A stretch of 64,000 bases of DNA from positions 1,178,001 to 1,242,000 of the forward strand of contig NZ_BAABGX010000002.1 in NCBI RefSeq assembly GCF_039541795.1, in the 5' to 3' direction. Positions 33,342 through 41,106 of this stretch are shown here, one piece after another; the first letter of the stretch is position 1; every line of letters begins with the position of its first letter. Position numbers and translations under genes: made by a program. The notes beneath the pieces are model-generated. The model did not search any database. It was not told the DNA's origin and saw only the letters and a list, made by a program, of their open reading frames with translations. Origin of the DNA: Nibribacter koreensis. Lineage in GTDB: Bacteria > Bacteroidota > Bacteroidia > Cytophagales > Hymenobacteraceae.

Positions 33342-34292
33342 CTACTTGCTTTGCGCTGCGGAATTGGCGTATTGGTAGGGCTTCCCGATGAGTTGCACCT
33401 CAAACTCGGTGCGCACGCCTTTTAGGCTGAGCATGGCGCTGTCAAGAGAGTATGGCGGGTTCTTGAGCAGACTGTAGGCCCGCTGTGAAATCACGAAGCT
33501 GTTGTTCACTTCCTTGGTGGCGGCTTGCAAACGGGCGGCAATGTTCACGGGGTAGCCCATCACAGTGAGGTTGTTGTTCAGCCCTATGCCCACGTTCCCA
33601 TAGATGACCTTGCCCACGTGCACGCCAATGCCCACCTCAAAGTTGTGGTTGAAGTAGGGGCGCATATAGGTGTTGTTGAAGATTTTGACGTCTTCCAGAA
33701 TCTTGAGGCCCGCCAACACCGCAGACTCGGTGGCTTTTCTGATTTTAGTTTCCATCCCGAAGACCGCGTACAAACCGTCGCCGGCGGTGTCAATGATTCT
33801 GCCGTCATACTGTTCAATGGCGTTGCGCGTAAGGCTGAACATACGGCGCATGATGTGGATGACGTCAAACGGCAAATGAGCTTCTATGAAGGGCGTGAAA
33901 TTGCGGATGTCAATAAAGAATAAGGCCATCTTGCGGCGCTCGCCGGTGACTTCGGTGATGTTTTCTTGCTCTCCGTTGAGGAAGATGAAGCGGTCTGCAT
34001 CGTCTTTGATGAGACGTTGCACCTGCACGTCTGGCCCTATGACCTGCGCCTGACACGCCAAGCGCACGTTGCCGGGGAAATGGCGGACTGCCCTAATGGT
34101 TTTCTCGGCATGGGTTTCTGGAGTGAGGTGTTCTTGGCCGGTCAGCACCCGCACCCTACAGGTGGTGCACTTCCCTTTCCCGCCGCAGGCATGGTAGTGC
34201 GGAATGCCTGCCTTTAGGGACGCATCTAATAAAGTCTGCCCTTCGGCCACCAGCACCAACTGCTCTCCTTTGAAATCAACGTGACAGGCCAT
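33342..34292 (-). CDS. 2Fe-2S ferredoxin - class III adenylate/guanylate cyclase fusion
   Basis: 316 residues from MACHVDFKGEQ; longer upstream starts add unlikely sequence. Residues 1-95 are a plant-type ferredoxin: Cys36-x5-Cys42-x2-Cys45 (ACGGKGKCTTC) and Cys80 (RLACQ). Residues 118-290 are a class III cyclase: metal Asp128 in FFIDIRNF, Asp172 in TAGDGLYAVFG, and the Asn250/Arg254 pair in NIAAR. TVMG before it favours ATP over GTP. No membrane segment, so a soluble enzyme whose cAMP output could follow the redox state of the cluster; this last point is inference. 29 bp after the small GNAT gene, same strand. Confidence 0.85.
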   Translation of the reverse strand: MACHVDFKGEQLVLVAEGQTLLDASLKAGIPHYHACGGKGKCTTCRVRVLTGQEHLTPETHAEKTIRAVRHFPGNVRLACQAQVIGPDVQVQRLIKDDADRFIFLNGEQENITEVTGERRKMALFFIDIRNFTPFIEAHLPFDVIHIMRRMFSLTRNAIEQYDGRIIDTAGDGLYAVFGMETKIRKATESAVLAGLKILEDVKIFNNTYMRPYFNHNFEVGIGVHVGKVIYGNVGIGLNNNLTVMGYPVNIAARLQAATKEVNNSFVISQRAYSLLKNPPYSLDSAMLSLKGVRTEFEVQLIGKPYQYANSAAQSK

Positions 34293-34321
34293 ACCAGACG
34301 GGTTAAGGTTACAACCTTGTT

Positions 34322-34600
34322 TTACGGCTTTACTAGATATTGGTACTCGGGGTGCTTTTTGAGATAAGCCGCCATGTACGGGCACAACGGCACCAGCTTG
34401 AGGTTCTCTTTGGCGATGTAGTCTAACACGTGCTTGGTCATGGCGCCAGCAATGCCCCGGCCTTCCAGCTCTTTGGGCACAATGGTGTGCAGAACGGTCA
34501 TCACGCCGGGTTTTAATTTATACTCAATATGCGCGGTATGGCCCTCCACTTCGGTTTCAAACCGATGGGTAGCCTCATTGTTGGTGATGGTCAAGTCCAT
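34322..34600 (-). CDS. GNAT-family N-acetyltransferase, short YidJ/Gtn type
   Basis: 92 residues, the size of the mini-GNAT family (PF14542). N-terminal DLTITNNEATHRFETEVEGHTAHIEYKL and the CoA-binding VPKELEGRGIAGAMTKHVLDYIAKENLKLVPLCPY are the family signature. Substrate unknown. It lies 5 bp after the alpha/beta-hydrolase gene, so it shares its transcript. Confidence 0.88.
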   Translation of the reverse strand: MDLTITNNEATHRFETEVEGHTAHIEYKLKPGVMTVLHTIVPKELEGRGIAGAMTKHVLDYIAKENLKLVPLCPYMAAYLKKHPEYQYLVKP

Positions 34601-34605
34601 GAGAA

Positions 34606-35241
34606 TTAGCTGACTGTAGCCGGTGACAGAATTTCTTTGGCTAGGTTAATCTCTTCTTGCAGAATGGTGTGCGGACGGCCTTTGTAGATTTTCTGGGTCA
34701 CCTTCGCGCCCATCTTCTCCATCATGGCCACCGTCTCCTCCACCCGGCTTACGGGCACGTGCGGGTCTGGGTCTCCGGTGGTAATCAAGACCGGCGTGCC
34801 GGCGAAGTCTTCCTGGTAGTTACTTGTCTCCAGTTGCTGGCCAATCAATCCGCCGGTAAACAAAAGCAACCCGCCGTAGCGCTTGGCATGACGGGTGGCG
34901 TATTCTGAGGAAAGACAGGCGCCTTGGGAGAAGCCAAGCAGGTAGATGTTCTCGCTCTTCACGCCTTGAGCAAGCAGACTGTTCACCAAGTCATCTAGTT
35001 GCTCCAAGGCAGAGTCTAAAGCCGGCTGGTTCTGGTCAGCGGGGGCCATGAAACTGTAGGGATACCAGCTGTGCTGAGCGGCCTGCGGGGCGAACAAAGC
35101 GAACCCCTCTACCGGCAGATGGTTGGCCAGTTCCAGAATGCTTTGGGCCGTAGCGCCCCGGCCATGGACCATGACCAACACTTTGCTGTCTGGGGTCAAA
35201 GGCTGGCCGGCAGTGATGACGTTCTTCTGATGCGTGTACAT
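34606..35241 (-). CDS. alpha/beta hydrolase, phospholipase/carboxylesterase family (MhqD-like)
   Basis: 211 residues. HGRGATAQSIL forms the oxyanion region, the nucleophile elbow is GFSQGACLS (Ser near 106), the acid is in TGDPDPHVPV and the base in GRPHTIL. In Bacillus the homologous MhqD works beside the ring-cleaving dioxygenase MhqO in the response to quinones and other electrophiles; here too a MhqO-like gene lies about 390 bp upstream on the same strand. Cytosolic. Confidence 0.88.
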   Translation of the reverse strand: MYTHQKNVITAGQPLTPDSKVLVMVHGRGATAQSILELANHLPVEGFALFAPQAAQHSWYPYSFMAPADQNQPALDSALEQLDDLVNSLLAQGVKSENIYLLGFSQGACLSSEYATRHAKRYGGLLLFTGGLIGQQLETSNYQEDFAGTPVLITTGDPDPHVPVSRVEETVAMMEKMGAKVTQKIYKGRPHTILQEEINLAKEILSPATVS

Positions 35242-35268
35242 AGCAGTGTGATGTAATAGATGTTAAAG

Positions 35269-35631
35269 CTAATCTTTCAAGGTGACAAATATGGAATGCC
35301 GGACGTGGGGCAACAGGTTCCTGGTCTTGTGGCCTTTGCCAGTGGTGTCTTCCATGAGCAGAATCTCGCCGGCTTTGAATTGCCTTTTCTCGCCCAGGGA
35401 GGTTTCTATCTCAATCTCGCCGTTCAAAAGAATGATGTACTGCCGGGCCGGCGCGGTATGGAAATCATAATCATAGCCCGGCACCACTTTCCTGAAACTG
35501 ATGGTCTCTACCTGCTCGGGCTCGGACAGGAAGCCAATGTCACCCGCGTGGCGCAAGGGCTTGGACACCTCGGCAAACCGACTGTCTCCGTTTTGGTCTG
35601 CGTACACGCGGGTGATTTTAAAGTCTTCCAT
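35269..35631 (-). CDS. cupin-fold protein
   Basis: 120 residues. PGYDYDFHTAPARQYIILLNGEIEIETSLGEKRQFKAGEILLMEDTTGKGHKTRNL carries the two cupin motifs with metal-ligand candidates His58 and His97. Start 1 bp after the dioxygenase stop, so they are translated in tandem. Possible role in degrading or sensing an aromatic compound; not certain. Confidence 0.8.
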   Translation of the reverse strand: MEDFKITRVYADQNGDSRFAEVSKPLRHAGDIGFLSEPEQVETISFRKVVPGYDYDFHTAPARQYIILLNGEIEIETSLGEKRQFKAGEILLMEDTTGKGHKTRNLLPHVRHSIFVTLKD

Positions 35632-35632
35632 C

Positions 35633-36568
35633 TTAGTCTAATTTAGGCAACACGGCCTCAATTTTTGCCCGGCTGGCTTCGTACTGCGGAGGCAACAGCA
35701 GGCTGGAACCTAGTTTATCCCACTCCTCGTCAATGCCAAAACCCGGGTTGTCAGTGGCTATCTCAAACAACACCCCGCCCGGCTCTCTGAAGTAAAGCGA
35801 ATAGAAGTAGTTGCGGTCAATCTTCTCAGTGATGTTATGCCCGGCGCTGGCTACCTTCTTTCTAAATTCCATCAAGGTGGCCTCGTCCTTCACCCGGAAC
35901 GCGATGTGGTGGTTGGTCCCAGCCCCGCCGATGCCTCTGGCTTCATTGGGCAGTTCTACCAAGTCAATGATGGCGGCGTGCTCCACGGCGTCCGTAATGT
36001 AACGGTAGCGGTTACCGCTTTTCTCCTGCAAGGTGTAACCGAAGATGTCCGTCAAAATAGCGGCGGTCGCTTTGATGTCCTTCAAGGTCAGGGTCACGCT
36101 GTGGAAGCCTCTGGTGGCCACGTCGGCGCTCACTTCATCTGTAACCCAGGGGGTGCGGTTGTCCTGGTTTTTAGGGATAACCAGTTCCAGCTTGAGGCCG
36201 TCTGGGTCCAGGAACGTCAAATACTTCTCCCCGAACTTCTCCGAAGGCTTGTTGTAAATGACGTTGTGGTCCTCGAAGCGCTTCATCCAGAAGTCAAAGC
36301 TTCCCTCGGGCACCGAGTAGCCGATGTTGGTGGCCATGCCGATGCCGGCGCTTCCACGGCGGGAACCCTCATACGGGAAGAACGTGAGAATGGTGCCTGC
36401 GCTTCCTTTTTCATCACCGTAGTACAAGTGGTACGTACCGGGGTCATCAAAATTGACGGTCTTTTTGAGCAGGCGCAAGCCTAGAATTTTGGTGTAGAAA
36501 TCAAGGTTGTTTTTGGCCTTGTCGGCGATGGCCGTGATGTGGTGCAGGCCTAATATTCTGTTTTCCAT
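35633..36568 (-). CDS. ring-cleaving dioxygenase, vicinal-oxygen-chelate family (MhqO/MhqA-like)
   Basis: 311 residues with two VOC (glyoxalase) domains: 1-140 beginning ILGLHHITAIADKAKNNLDFYTKILGLRLLKKTVNFDDP, and 150-300. Metal ligands are visible as His10 (LHHIT), His in GFHSVTLTL and Glu in LFEIATD. Relatives cleave hydroquinones and catechols and protect against quinone stress. The cluster with hydrolase, cupin, pirin and YceI genes fits that role. A 156-bp palindromic element fills the gap to the upstream pirin gene. Confidence 0.9.
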   Translation of the reverse strand: MENRILGLHHITAIADKAKNNLDFYTKILGLRLLKKTVNFDDPGTYHLYYGDEKGSAGTILTFFPYEGSRRGSAGIGMATNIGYSVPEGSFDFWMKRFEDHNVIYNKPSEKFGEKYLTFLDPDGLKLELVIPKNQDNRTPWVTDEVSADVATRGFHSVTLTLKDIKATAAILTDIFGYTLQEKSGNRYRYITDAVEHAAIIDLVELPNEARGIGGAGTNHHIAFRVKDEATLMEFRKKVASAGHNITEKIDRNYFYSLYFREPGGVLFEIATDNPGFGIDEEWDKLGSSLLLPPQYEASRAKIEAVLPKLD

Positions 36569-36585
36569 AGTAGTAAATGCTTAAA

Positions 36586-36741
36586 GCATATTTACATTAC
36601 TGTTTTGCAGGCGAAAAAGGCCAGAGTAAGGTTCTGAGGAAGCGTTTTTTGAGAAGCGTAGCAGGGCTACGGGCCGATAAAAATGCGAACTCAGGTTCTT
36701 GCTATGGAATTTTGTAGCGCAAAAGAGTAATGTAAACATGC
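36586..36741. repeat. 156-bp inverted-repeat element between pirin and dioxygenase genes
   Basis: Terminal repeats of 23 bp (36586-36608 and 36719-36741) match at 21 positions in inverted orientation, core TTTACATTACT. The inside pairs too (CTGAGnnnGCnTTTTT against its complement) around a central GTAGC/GCTAC stem (36658-36670), so the whole is one long imperfect palindrome. It begins 2 bp after the pirin stop and ends 17 bp before the dioxygenase start. Confidence 0.8.
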
Positions 36742-36743
36742 TG

Positions 36744-37454
36744 TTAATGGTTGATAGGTGTTTCTATGAGCAGAAACCTGCTCTCTTGGGTGAAGGCAAA
36801 CTCCAGTTGCGCGGTGTCCCAGATGCCCAGGGCCTCGCGGTTGGTGAGTGGCTCACCGTTCACCTCCAGCGTTCCGCTGATGTTAAAGATGAACACCGCT
36901 TTGTTCACCGGGTTGAAGGCATAGCTAGCCGTTTGACCGGCCTCAAAGTAGCCCAGCGACAGCTTCGCGTTTTGGTTAATCCAGCAGTGGCCGGCGCCTT
37001 CCTCCTGGCTCACGATGGTGACCAGTTGGTTTTCGCGCTCTGCCTCCGGGAAGTGCCGGCGCTGGTAGCGGGGTGTGATGTTCTGCAGTTTGGGCTCAAT
37101 CCAGATTTGCAGGAAATTGACCTGGTCTGCGCCCACGTTGTGCTCCTCATGGCGCATGCCACTACCGGCGCTCATAATCTGCACCCAGTCCTTATGCACC
37201 GTCTCTTTGTAACCCAGTGAGTCAATGTGGCTCATGGACCCGGCCAGCATCACAGAGATAATCTCCATGTTGGCGTGCGGGTGCAGCCCGAAGCCGTTTC
37301 CTGGCTGGACAAAGTCATCATTGAACGCCCGCAACAAGCCAAACCCAGCCCTTACCGGATTCTGGTAGCCAGAGAAGCTGAACACAAAATTGCTCTTCAG
37401 CCAGCCCAGGTCTTTAACGCCTCTATCAGAGGGGTTGAATCTTTCTACTTGCAT
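36744..37454 (-). CDS. pirin family protein
   Basis: 236 residues, bicupin. N-terminal cupin with the iron site NGFGLHPHANMEIISVMLAG (His, His) and HEEHN (His and Glu), preceded by the pirin signature DRGVKDLGWLKSNFVFSFSGY. Pirins are iron proteins; several oxidise quercetin-like flavonoids and others modulate enzymes. Upstream neighbour is yceI, downstream the ring-cleaving dioxygenase. Confidence 0.9.
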   Translation of the reverse strand: MQVERFNPSDRGVKDLGWLKSNFVFSFSGYQNPVRAGFGLLRAFNDDFVQPGNGFGLHPHANMEIISVMLAGSMSHIDSLGYKETVHKDWVQIMSAGSGMRHEEHNVGADQVNFLQIWIEPKLQNITPRYQRRHFPEAERENQLVTIVSQEEGAGHCWINQNAKLSLGYFEAGQTASYAFNPVNKAVFIFNISGTLEVNGEPLTNREALGIWDTAQLEFAFTQESRFLLIETPINH

Positions 37455-37512
37455 ACGGTTGCTGTTTGGATGGTTGTACGGACGCAGGTTTGGTCTGATG
37501 TTCAGGCTTTTC

Positions 37513-37550
37513 CGTTTTTGGCCTGTTTTCTCTGAAACAGGCCAAAAACG
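37513..37550. repeat. P38 intergenic palindrome, copy 17
   Basis: Arms CGTTTTTGGCCTGTTTTC and TGAAACAGGCCAAAAACG, nearly perfect, 15 bp after the yceI stop and before the pirin gene. Confidence 0.9.
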
Positions 37551-37564
37551 AAGCCCGCTTGGTC

Positions 37565-38101
37565 TTAGGCCTGCTTCACCAATTGGATTTCAGCTTGCAG
37601 TTTAATCTCATCGCTCACTACTACGCTACCGGCCTCTGTGACGGCGTTCCAAGTCAGACCGAACTCCTTGCGGCTGATTTTGCCAGTCACGGTAAAGCCG
37701 GCTTTGGTCTGGCCGTACGGGTCCACCACAATACCACCAAACTCTACGTTCACGGTCACGGGCTTGGTGATGCCTTTGATGGTCAGGTCGCCGTGCAACA
37801 GGTAATCATCGTCGCTCACGCGCTCGTAGGTAGTGCCTTCAAATTTGATTTGGCCGTGGGTTTCGGCGTCAAAGAAATCAGCGGACTTCAAGTGCGTGTC
37901 ACGTTGCTCGTTGTTGGTGCTGATGGAGTTCACGTCTGCTGTGAAGGTCACTTTGCTGGCGCTGGTGAAGGTTTCATCTGCGGTCTCGGCCTCCACGTTA
38001 AAGGTTTGGAAATAACCGGTCACGGTGGTAATCATGAGGTGTTTCACTTTGAACTGAACCTCTGAGTGCATTGGGTCTACTGCCCATTTTGTAGTTGCCA
38101 T
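37565..38101 (-). CDS. YceI family lipocalin-like protein, cytosolic form
   Basis: 178 residues. KWAVDPMHSEVQFKVKHLMITTVTGYFQTFNVE is the YceI start, and the long beta-strand repeats (DAETHGQIKFEGTTYERV, GDLTIKGITKPVTVNVEFGG) match the family, which binds isoprenoid or amphiphilic molecules in a beta barrel. There is no signal peptide, unlike E. coli YceI. First gene of the quinone-response-like cluster; a complete Bacteroidota promoter with dyads lies 63 bp upstream. Confidence 0.92.
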   Translation of the reverse strand: MATTKWAVDPMHSEVQFKVKHLMITTVTGYFQTFNVEAETADETFTSASKVTFTADVNSISTNNEQRDTHLKSADFFDAETHGQIKFEGTTYERVSDDDYLLHGDLTIKGITKPVTVNVEFGGIVVDPYGQTKAGFTVTGKISRKEFGLTWNAVTEAGSVVVSDEIKLQAEIQLVKQA

Positions 38102-38163
38102 AGTCGTGTGTTTTTATGTAGTTTTAAAAATCTCTTGTTGCTTTCGTCCTTCGAAATAATAAA

Positions 38164-38194
38164 CAAATGTATGTACATTTATTGTATATACAAA
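38164..38194 (-). promoter_or_regulatory. Bacteroidota promoter for yceI, overlapped by dyad operators
   Basis: Minus strand: TTTG (38194-38191), exactly 19 bp, then TACATTTG (38171-38164), a full match to the TTTG-N19-TAnnTTTG consensus. The perfect palindrome TTGTATATACAA (38182-38193) covers the -33 box and the near-palindrome AAATGTATGTACATTT (38165-38180) covers the -7 box, 15 bp apart. They look like sites for a MarR/HxlR-type repressor, whose gene is not in view. Confidence 0.75.
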
Positions 38195-38308
38195 TATTAG
38201 CTTTTAAAAGTTTCAAAAGATTTCATTTTGGCTTTCAATTAGGGAGCACCTTGCTTAAACTGACCTCTCACATTAGCCATAAACACAACCCAACAACAAC
38301 TATATCTT

Positions 38309-38450
38309 TTGTCATCCTGAAAGGACCTTGTGGGCGAACTAGACAGGCTGCTGCTATGAAACAACCAGAATTCTCTTGAAGGATAGATTCTATCTTCTCT
38401 CTTAGCAACTGATGTTACAACTTGCCCACAAGGTCCTTTCAGTATGACAA
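38309..38450. repeat. 145-bp inverted-repeat element (MITE-like), copy 1
   Basis: 27-bp terminal repeats (38309-38335 and 38424-38450) pair with one mismatch; core GTCATCCTGAAAGGACCTTG. The inside resembles, in opposite orientation, the element at 59946-60096. Non-coding. Confidence 0.85.
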
Positions 38451-38613
38451 TGGAGAGAAAATGACAAAAGAGGAATGATGACACAAAACGGAGGTGACAT
38501 TAGAGTGAAAGTGATTGGAGAGGAAAGGTGACAGAAAAGTCAATGGGTAGTGCCTATTACCTTTTCAATTGAGTAGCTTATCTCAATAGACAAGACCCAA
38601 AAAGACCTCCCTC

Positions 38614-38651
38614 CGTTTTTGGCCTACTTCTCAGAAAACAAGCCGAAAACG
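38614..38651. repeat. P38 intergenic palindrome, copy 18
   Basis: Arms CGTTTTTGGCCTACTTC and GAAAACAAGCCGAAAACGG. It sits about 30 bp upstream of the operators of the efflux operon, far from any stop codon. Confidence 0.8.
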
Positions 38652-38682
38652 GTTTTCTTAGCTGTTCAATTGACCGGTGATG

Positions 38683-38720
38683 TGTTCAGGCGTGAACGTG
38701 AGAGTGTCCGCTGGCGCACA
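38683..38720. promoter_or_regulatory. operator pair TGTYC-N6-G.ACA upstream of the efflux operon
   Basis: Dyads TGTTCAGGCGTGAACG (38683-38698) and TGTCCGCTGGCGCACA (38705-38720), start-to-start distance 22 bp, as at 31966-32003. They lie about 53-90 bp upstream of the sigma-54-like promoter, the range of an NtrC-type enhancer. Confidence 0.65.
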
Positions 38721-38772
38721 CCCTAACAAAATGCACCTGCGTTTTCCGTTGAATTTCAGTGGTTTACAAAAA

Positions 38773-38788
38773 TGGCACAGCTATTGGA
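38773..38788 (+). promoter_or_regulatory. putative sigma-54 promoter of the efflux operon
   Basis: TGGCACAGCTATTGGA: -24 TGGCAC, five bases, -12 TTGGA (consensus TTGCA). GG and GG are 10 bp apart as required. It lies 38 bp before the hlyD-like ATG. Confidence 0.6.
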
Positions 38789-38825
38789 TAAAAGAGAGTG
38801 ACCCCTATTAGTCAACCCAAGTACC

Positions 38826-40076
38826 ATGGACCGCATCATTGAGAAAAAACGCTGGACACCCAAGAAAATAGCCTTGCTCACCTTGGCCGTGGGCGTGATA
38901 GCTTTCTTGACCTACTACCTGGCCATCGCCGACAACAGCTCCAAGCTGAACGTGGAGAGCCAGAAGATTACCATGGCCACCGTGAGCCAAGGCTCCTTTC
39001 AGGAGTTTATTCCCATTGACGGCACCGTGCACCCCATCAAAACCATTGTGATACCAGCGGTAGAGGGCGGCACCGTAGAGGAGAAATACCTGGAGGGCGG
39101 CAAGCCCGTGAACCAAGGCGACCCCATCCTGAAGCTCAACAACAACCGCCTGGTCCTGGACTTCATGAACCAGGAGACACTCATGAACGACCTCATCAAC
39201 AACCTGCAGAACTCCAAGCTGAGCTTACAGCAGAACAAGTTCAACCTACGCAGAAGATTGGCCACGCTGGCCGCGCAGGTAGACGCCGCCAAGGACCTGT
39301 ACCAACGCAACATCTCTTTGTATGAGGCCAAGGCCGTGTCTCAGCAGGAGTTCTTCAACTACAAGAGAGACTACGAGCGCCTCAAAGCCGAGTACCAGAT
39401 TGAACAGGAAAGCCAGAAGTTTGAGGAGAACAATGCCCGCCAGCAGATAGCGCAATTGGAGACCACCATCTCGCGCACTAGCCGCAACCTGCGCATGATG
39501 GAGGACAACCTCAAGAACCTGTACATCAAAGCGCCTATCTCGGGGCAATTGTCTTCCATTCAGGTGGAATTGGGAACGCCGGTGCAGGCGGGGCAAATCA
39601 TCGGGCAGATAGACGACCTGAGCGGTTTCAAGGTGAAGGCAGAACTGGACCAGCACTACGTAAGCCGCGTGTTTGCCGGCCAGCGCGGGGAGTTCACCTA
39701 CAACGGCCAGAGCTACCCATTGGAGATTTCTCTGGTGTACTCAGAAGTGACCAACGGCAAGTTCCCCGTGGACATGAAGTTCATAGGTAAGGTGCCCGAA
39801 GGCATCCGAAGAGGCCAGACCTTACAGATACGGCTACAGCTTTCTGACCCGGCGCCAGCGGTGCTGTTGTCACGGGGCGGCTTCTACCAAAGCACCGGCG
39901 GGGCCTGGGTGTACGTGCTGGATGAGTCGGGTAAGTTTGCCACCAAGCGGGACATCAGGTTAGGGCGCCAGAACCCAGAATACTACGAGGTCTTGGATGG
40001 CCTGAAGCCCGGCGAGCAAGTGGTTATTTCCTCTTATGACGCATACAACAATACAGATAGACTGGAGCTGAAGTAG
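38826..40076 (+). CDS. HlyD/MacA-type periplasmic adaptor subunit
   Basis: 416 residues. One N-terminal membrane helix (about 14-34, IALLTLAVGVIAFLTYYLAI), lipoyl-like halves around a long coiled coil (about 112-225, rich in Gln, Arg and Glu: AAQVDAAKDLYQRNISLYEAKAVSQQEFF), then beta-barrel and membrane-proximal domains (LGTPVQAGQIIGQIDDLSGFKVKAELDQHYVSRVFAGQ). It connects the ABC pump of the next genes to an outer-membrane channel; no TolC gene is near. Its last 4 codons lie inside the extended P38 palindrome. Confidence 0.9.
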   Translation: MDRIIEKKRWTPKKIALLTLAVGVIAFLTYYLAIADNSSKLNVESQKITMATVSQGSFQEFIPIDGTVHPIKTIVIPAVEGGTVEEKYLEGGKPVNQGDPILKLNNNRLVLDFMNQETLMNDLINNLQNSKLSLQQNKFNLRRRLATLAAQVDAAKDLYQRNISLYEAKAVSQQEFFNYKRDYERLKAEYQIEQESQKFEENNARQQIAQLETTISRTSRNLRMMEDNLKNLYIKAPISGQLSSIQVELGTPVQAGQIIGQIDDLSGFKVKAELDQHYVSRVFAGQRGEFTYNGQSYPLEISLVYSEVTNGKFPVDMKFIGKVPEGIRRGQTLQIRLQLSDPAPAVLLSRGGFYQSTGGAWVYVLDESGKFATKRDIRLGRQNPEYYEVLDGLKPGEQVVISSYDAYNNTDRLELK

Positions 40077-40133
40077 GTTCGTTTTTGGCCTGTTTTGGTC
40101 AAAACAGGCCAAAAACGAACCTACTTCAGCTCC
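40064..40133. repeat. P38 palindrome, copy 19, extended to 70 bp and reaching into the gene
   Basis: The P38 core (40080-40117) has perfect arms, and perfect pairing runs on for 16 more bases each side (GGAGCTGAAGTAGGTT against its complement). The left arm is the end of the hlyD-like gene, including its TAG (40074-40076), and the right arm is a copy of it downstream. Arms of 33 bp, loop GGTC. Confidence 0.95.
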
Positions 40134-40177
40134 CAATTAAAAATTAGAAATTAAGAATTAGAAATTGTTCACGCATT

Positions 40178-40318
40178 TCGTCCCCCTTTGAAGGGGGTAA
40201 GGGATGACAAGGCAGTATCAAACTTGAAAAGACTTTCATTTGAAGCGGTTTAAAAAAAAGTAAAACGAATTTCTTAGCAAGAGTAATCATCCCCTACCCC
40301 CTTCAAAGGGGGACGAAA
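40178..40318. repeat. inverted pair of C-rich repeats (CCCCCTTCAAAGGGGGACG family)
   Basis: Facing copies at 40178-40208 and 40288-40318, match about 27 of 29, with 80 bp of AT-rich DNA between. Single copies of the word occur at about 15224 and 57181. The spacer between hlyD-like and ABC genes also has AATTAGAAATTAAGAATTAG-type word repeats at both ends (about 40134-40172, 40364-40396). No gene. Confidence 0.8.
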
Positions 40319-40404
40319 AAGAGAAAATATATCGTGCTACTTGATGCACGATACGCACTACCGAATAACAATTAGCAATCAACAATTAGCAATAGATAAA
40401 AGCT

Positions 40405-41094
40405 ATGTTAAGAACTGTAAACCTTCAGAAAAAATACACCACGGATGAGGTAGAGACCACGGCGCTGGTCAACGTAAACTTGCACGTACGCAAAGGCGAG
40501 TTTGTGGCCATCATGGGGCCATCGGGTTGCGGCAAATCTACGTTGTTGAACATCATTGGCCTCTTGGATAATCCCAGCAGTGGCGAGTTCTACTTTCTGG
40601 ACCAGGAAATCTCCAAGTGCAATGAGCGCCAGCGGGCCAACCTGCGCAAAAAGCACATCGGGTTTGTGTTCCAGAGCTTCAATTTGATTGACGAATTAAC
40701 GGTGTATGAAAACGTAGAACTGCCCTTGATCTACCTCAAGATTGGCAACGCCGAGCGCAAGCAGCGCGTGGAGCAGGCCCTGGAGCAGATGCAGATTGCC
40801 CACCGCCGGAACCACTTCCCGCAACAGCTGTCGGGTGGTCAGCAGCAGCGGGTGGCTATTGCCCGCGCCGTCATTTCCAAACCAGAACTACTATTAGCGG
40901 ATGAGCCGACGGGTAACCTGGACTCGGCGCACGGCCAGGAAGTGATGCAACTCTTGAGCGGCTTGAACGAGCAGGGCACTACCATTGTGATGGTGACCCA
41001 CTCCCCCTCAGACGCAGATTATGCCCACCGCATCGTGAACCTGTTTGACGGACAGATCATCTCTGAGAACGTGAAGGAACTGGCTATTCTTTAA
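40405..41094 (+). CDS. ABC transporter ATP-binding protein, LolD/MacB type
   Basis: 229 residues, a stand-alone nucleotide-binding subunit. Walker A GPSGCGKST (about 39-47), Q-loop in FVFQSFNLIDELTVYENVELPL (typical of MacB/LolD), signature LSGGQQQR, Walker B LLLADEPTGNLDS, and the H-switch in MVTHSPSD. Energises the FtsX-type permease that follows after 12 bp. Confidence 0.95.
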   Translation: MLRTVNLQKKYTTDEVETTALVNVNLHVRKGEFVAIMGPSGCGKSTLLNIIGLLDNPSSGEFYFLDQEISKCNERQRANLRKKHIGFVFQSFNLIDELTVYENVELPLIYLKIGNAERKQRVEQALEQMQIAHRRNHFPQQLSGGQQQRVAIARAVISKPELLLADEPTGNLDSAHGQEVMQLLSGLNEQGTTIVMVTHSPSDADYAHRIVNLFDGQIISENVKELAIL

Positions 41095-41106
41095 ACCCTA
41101 CCAGAC

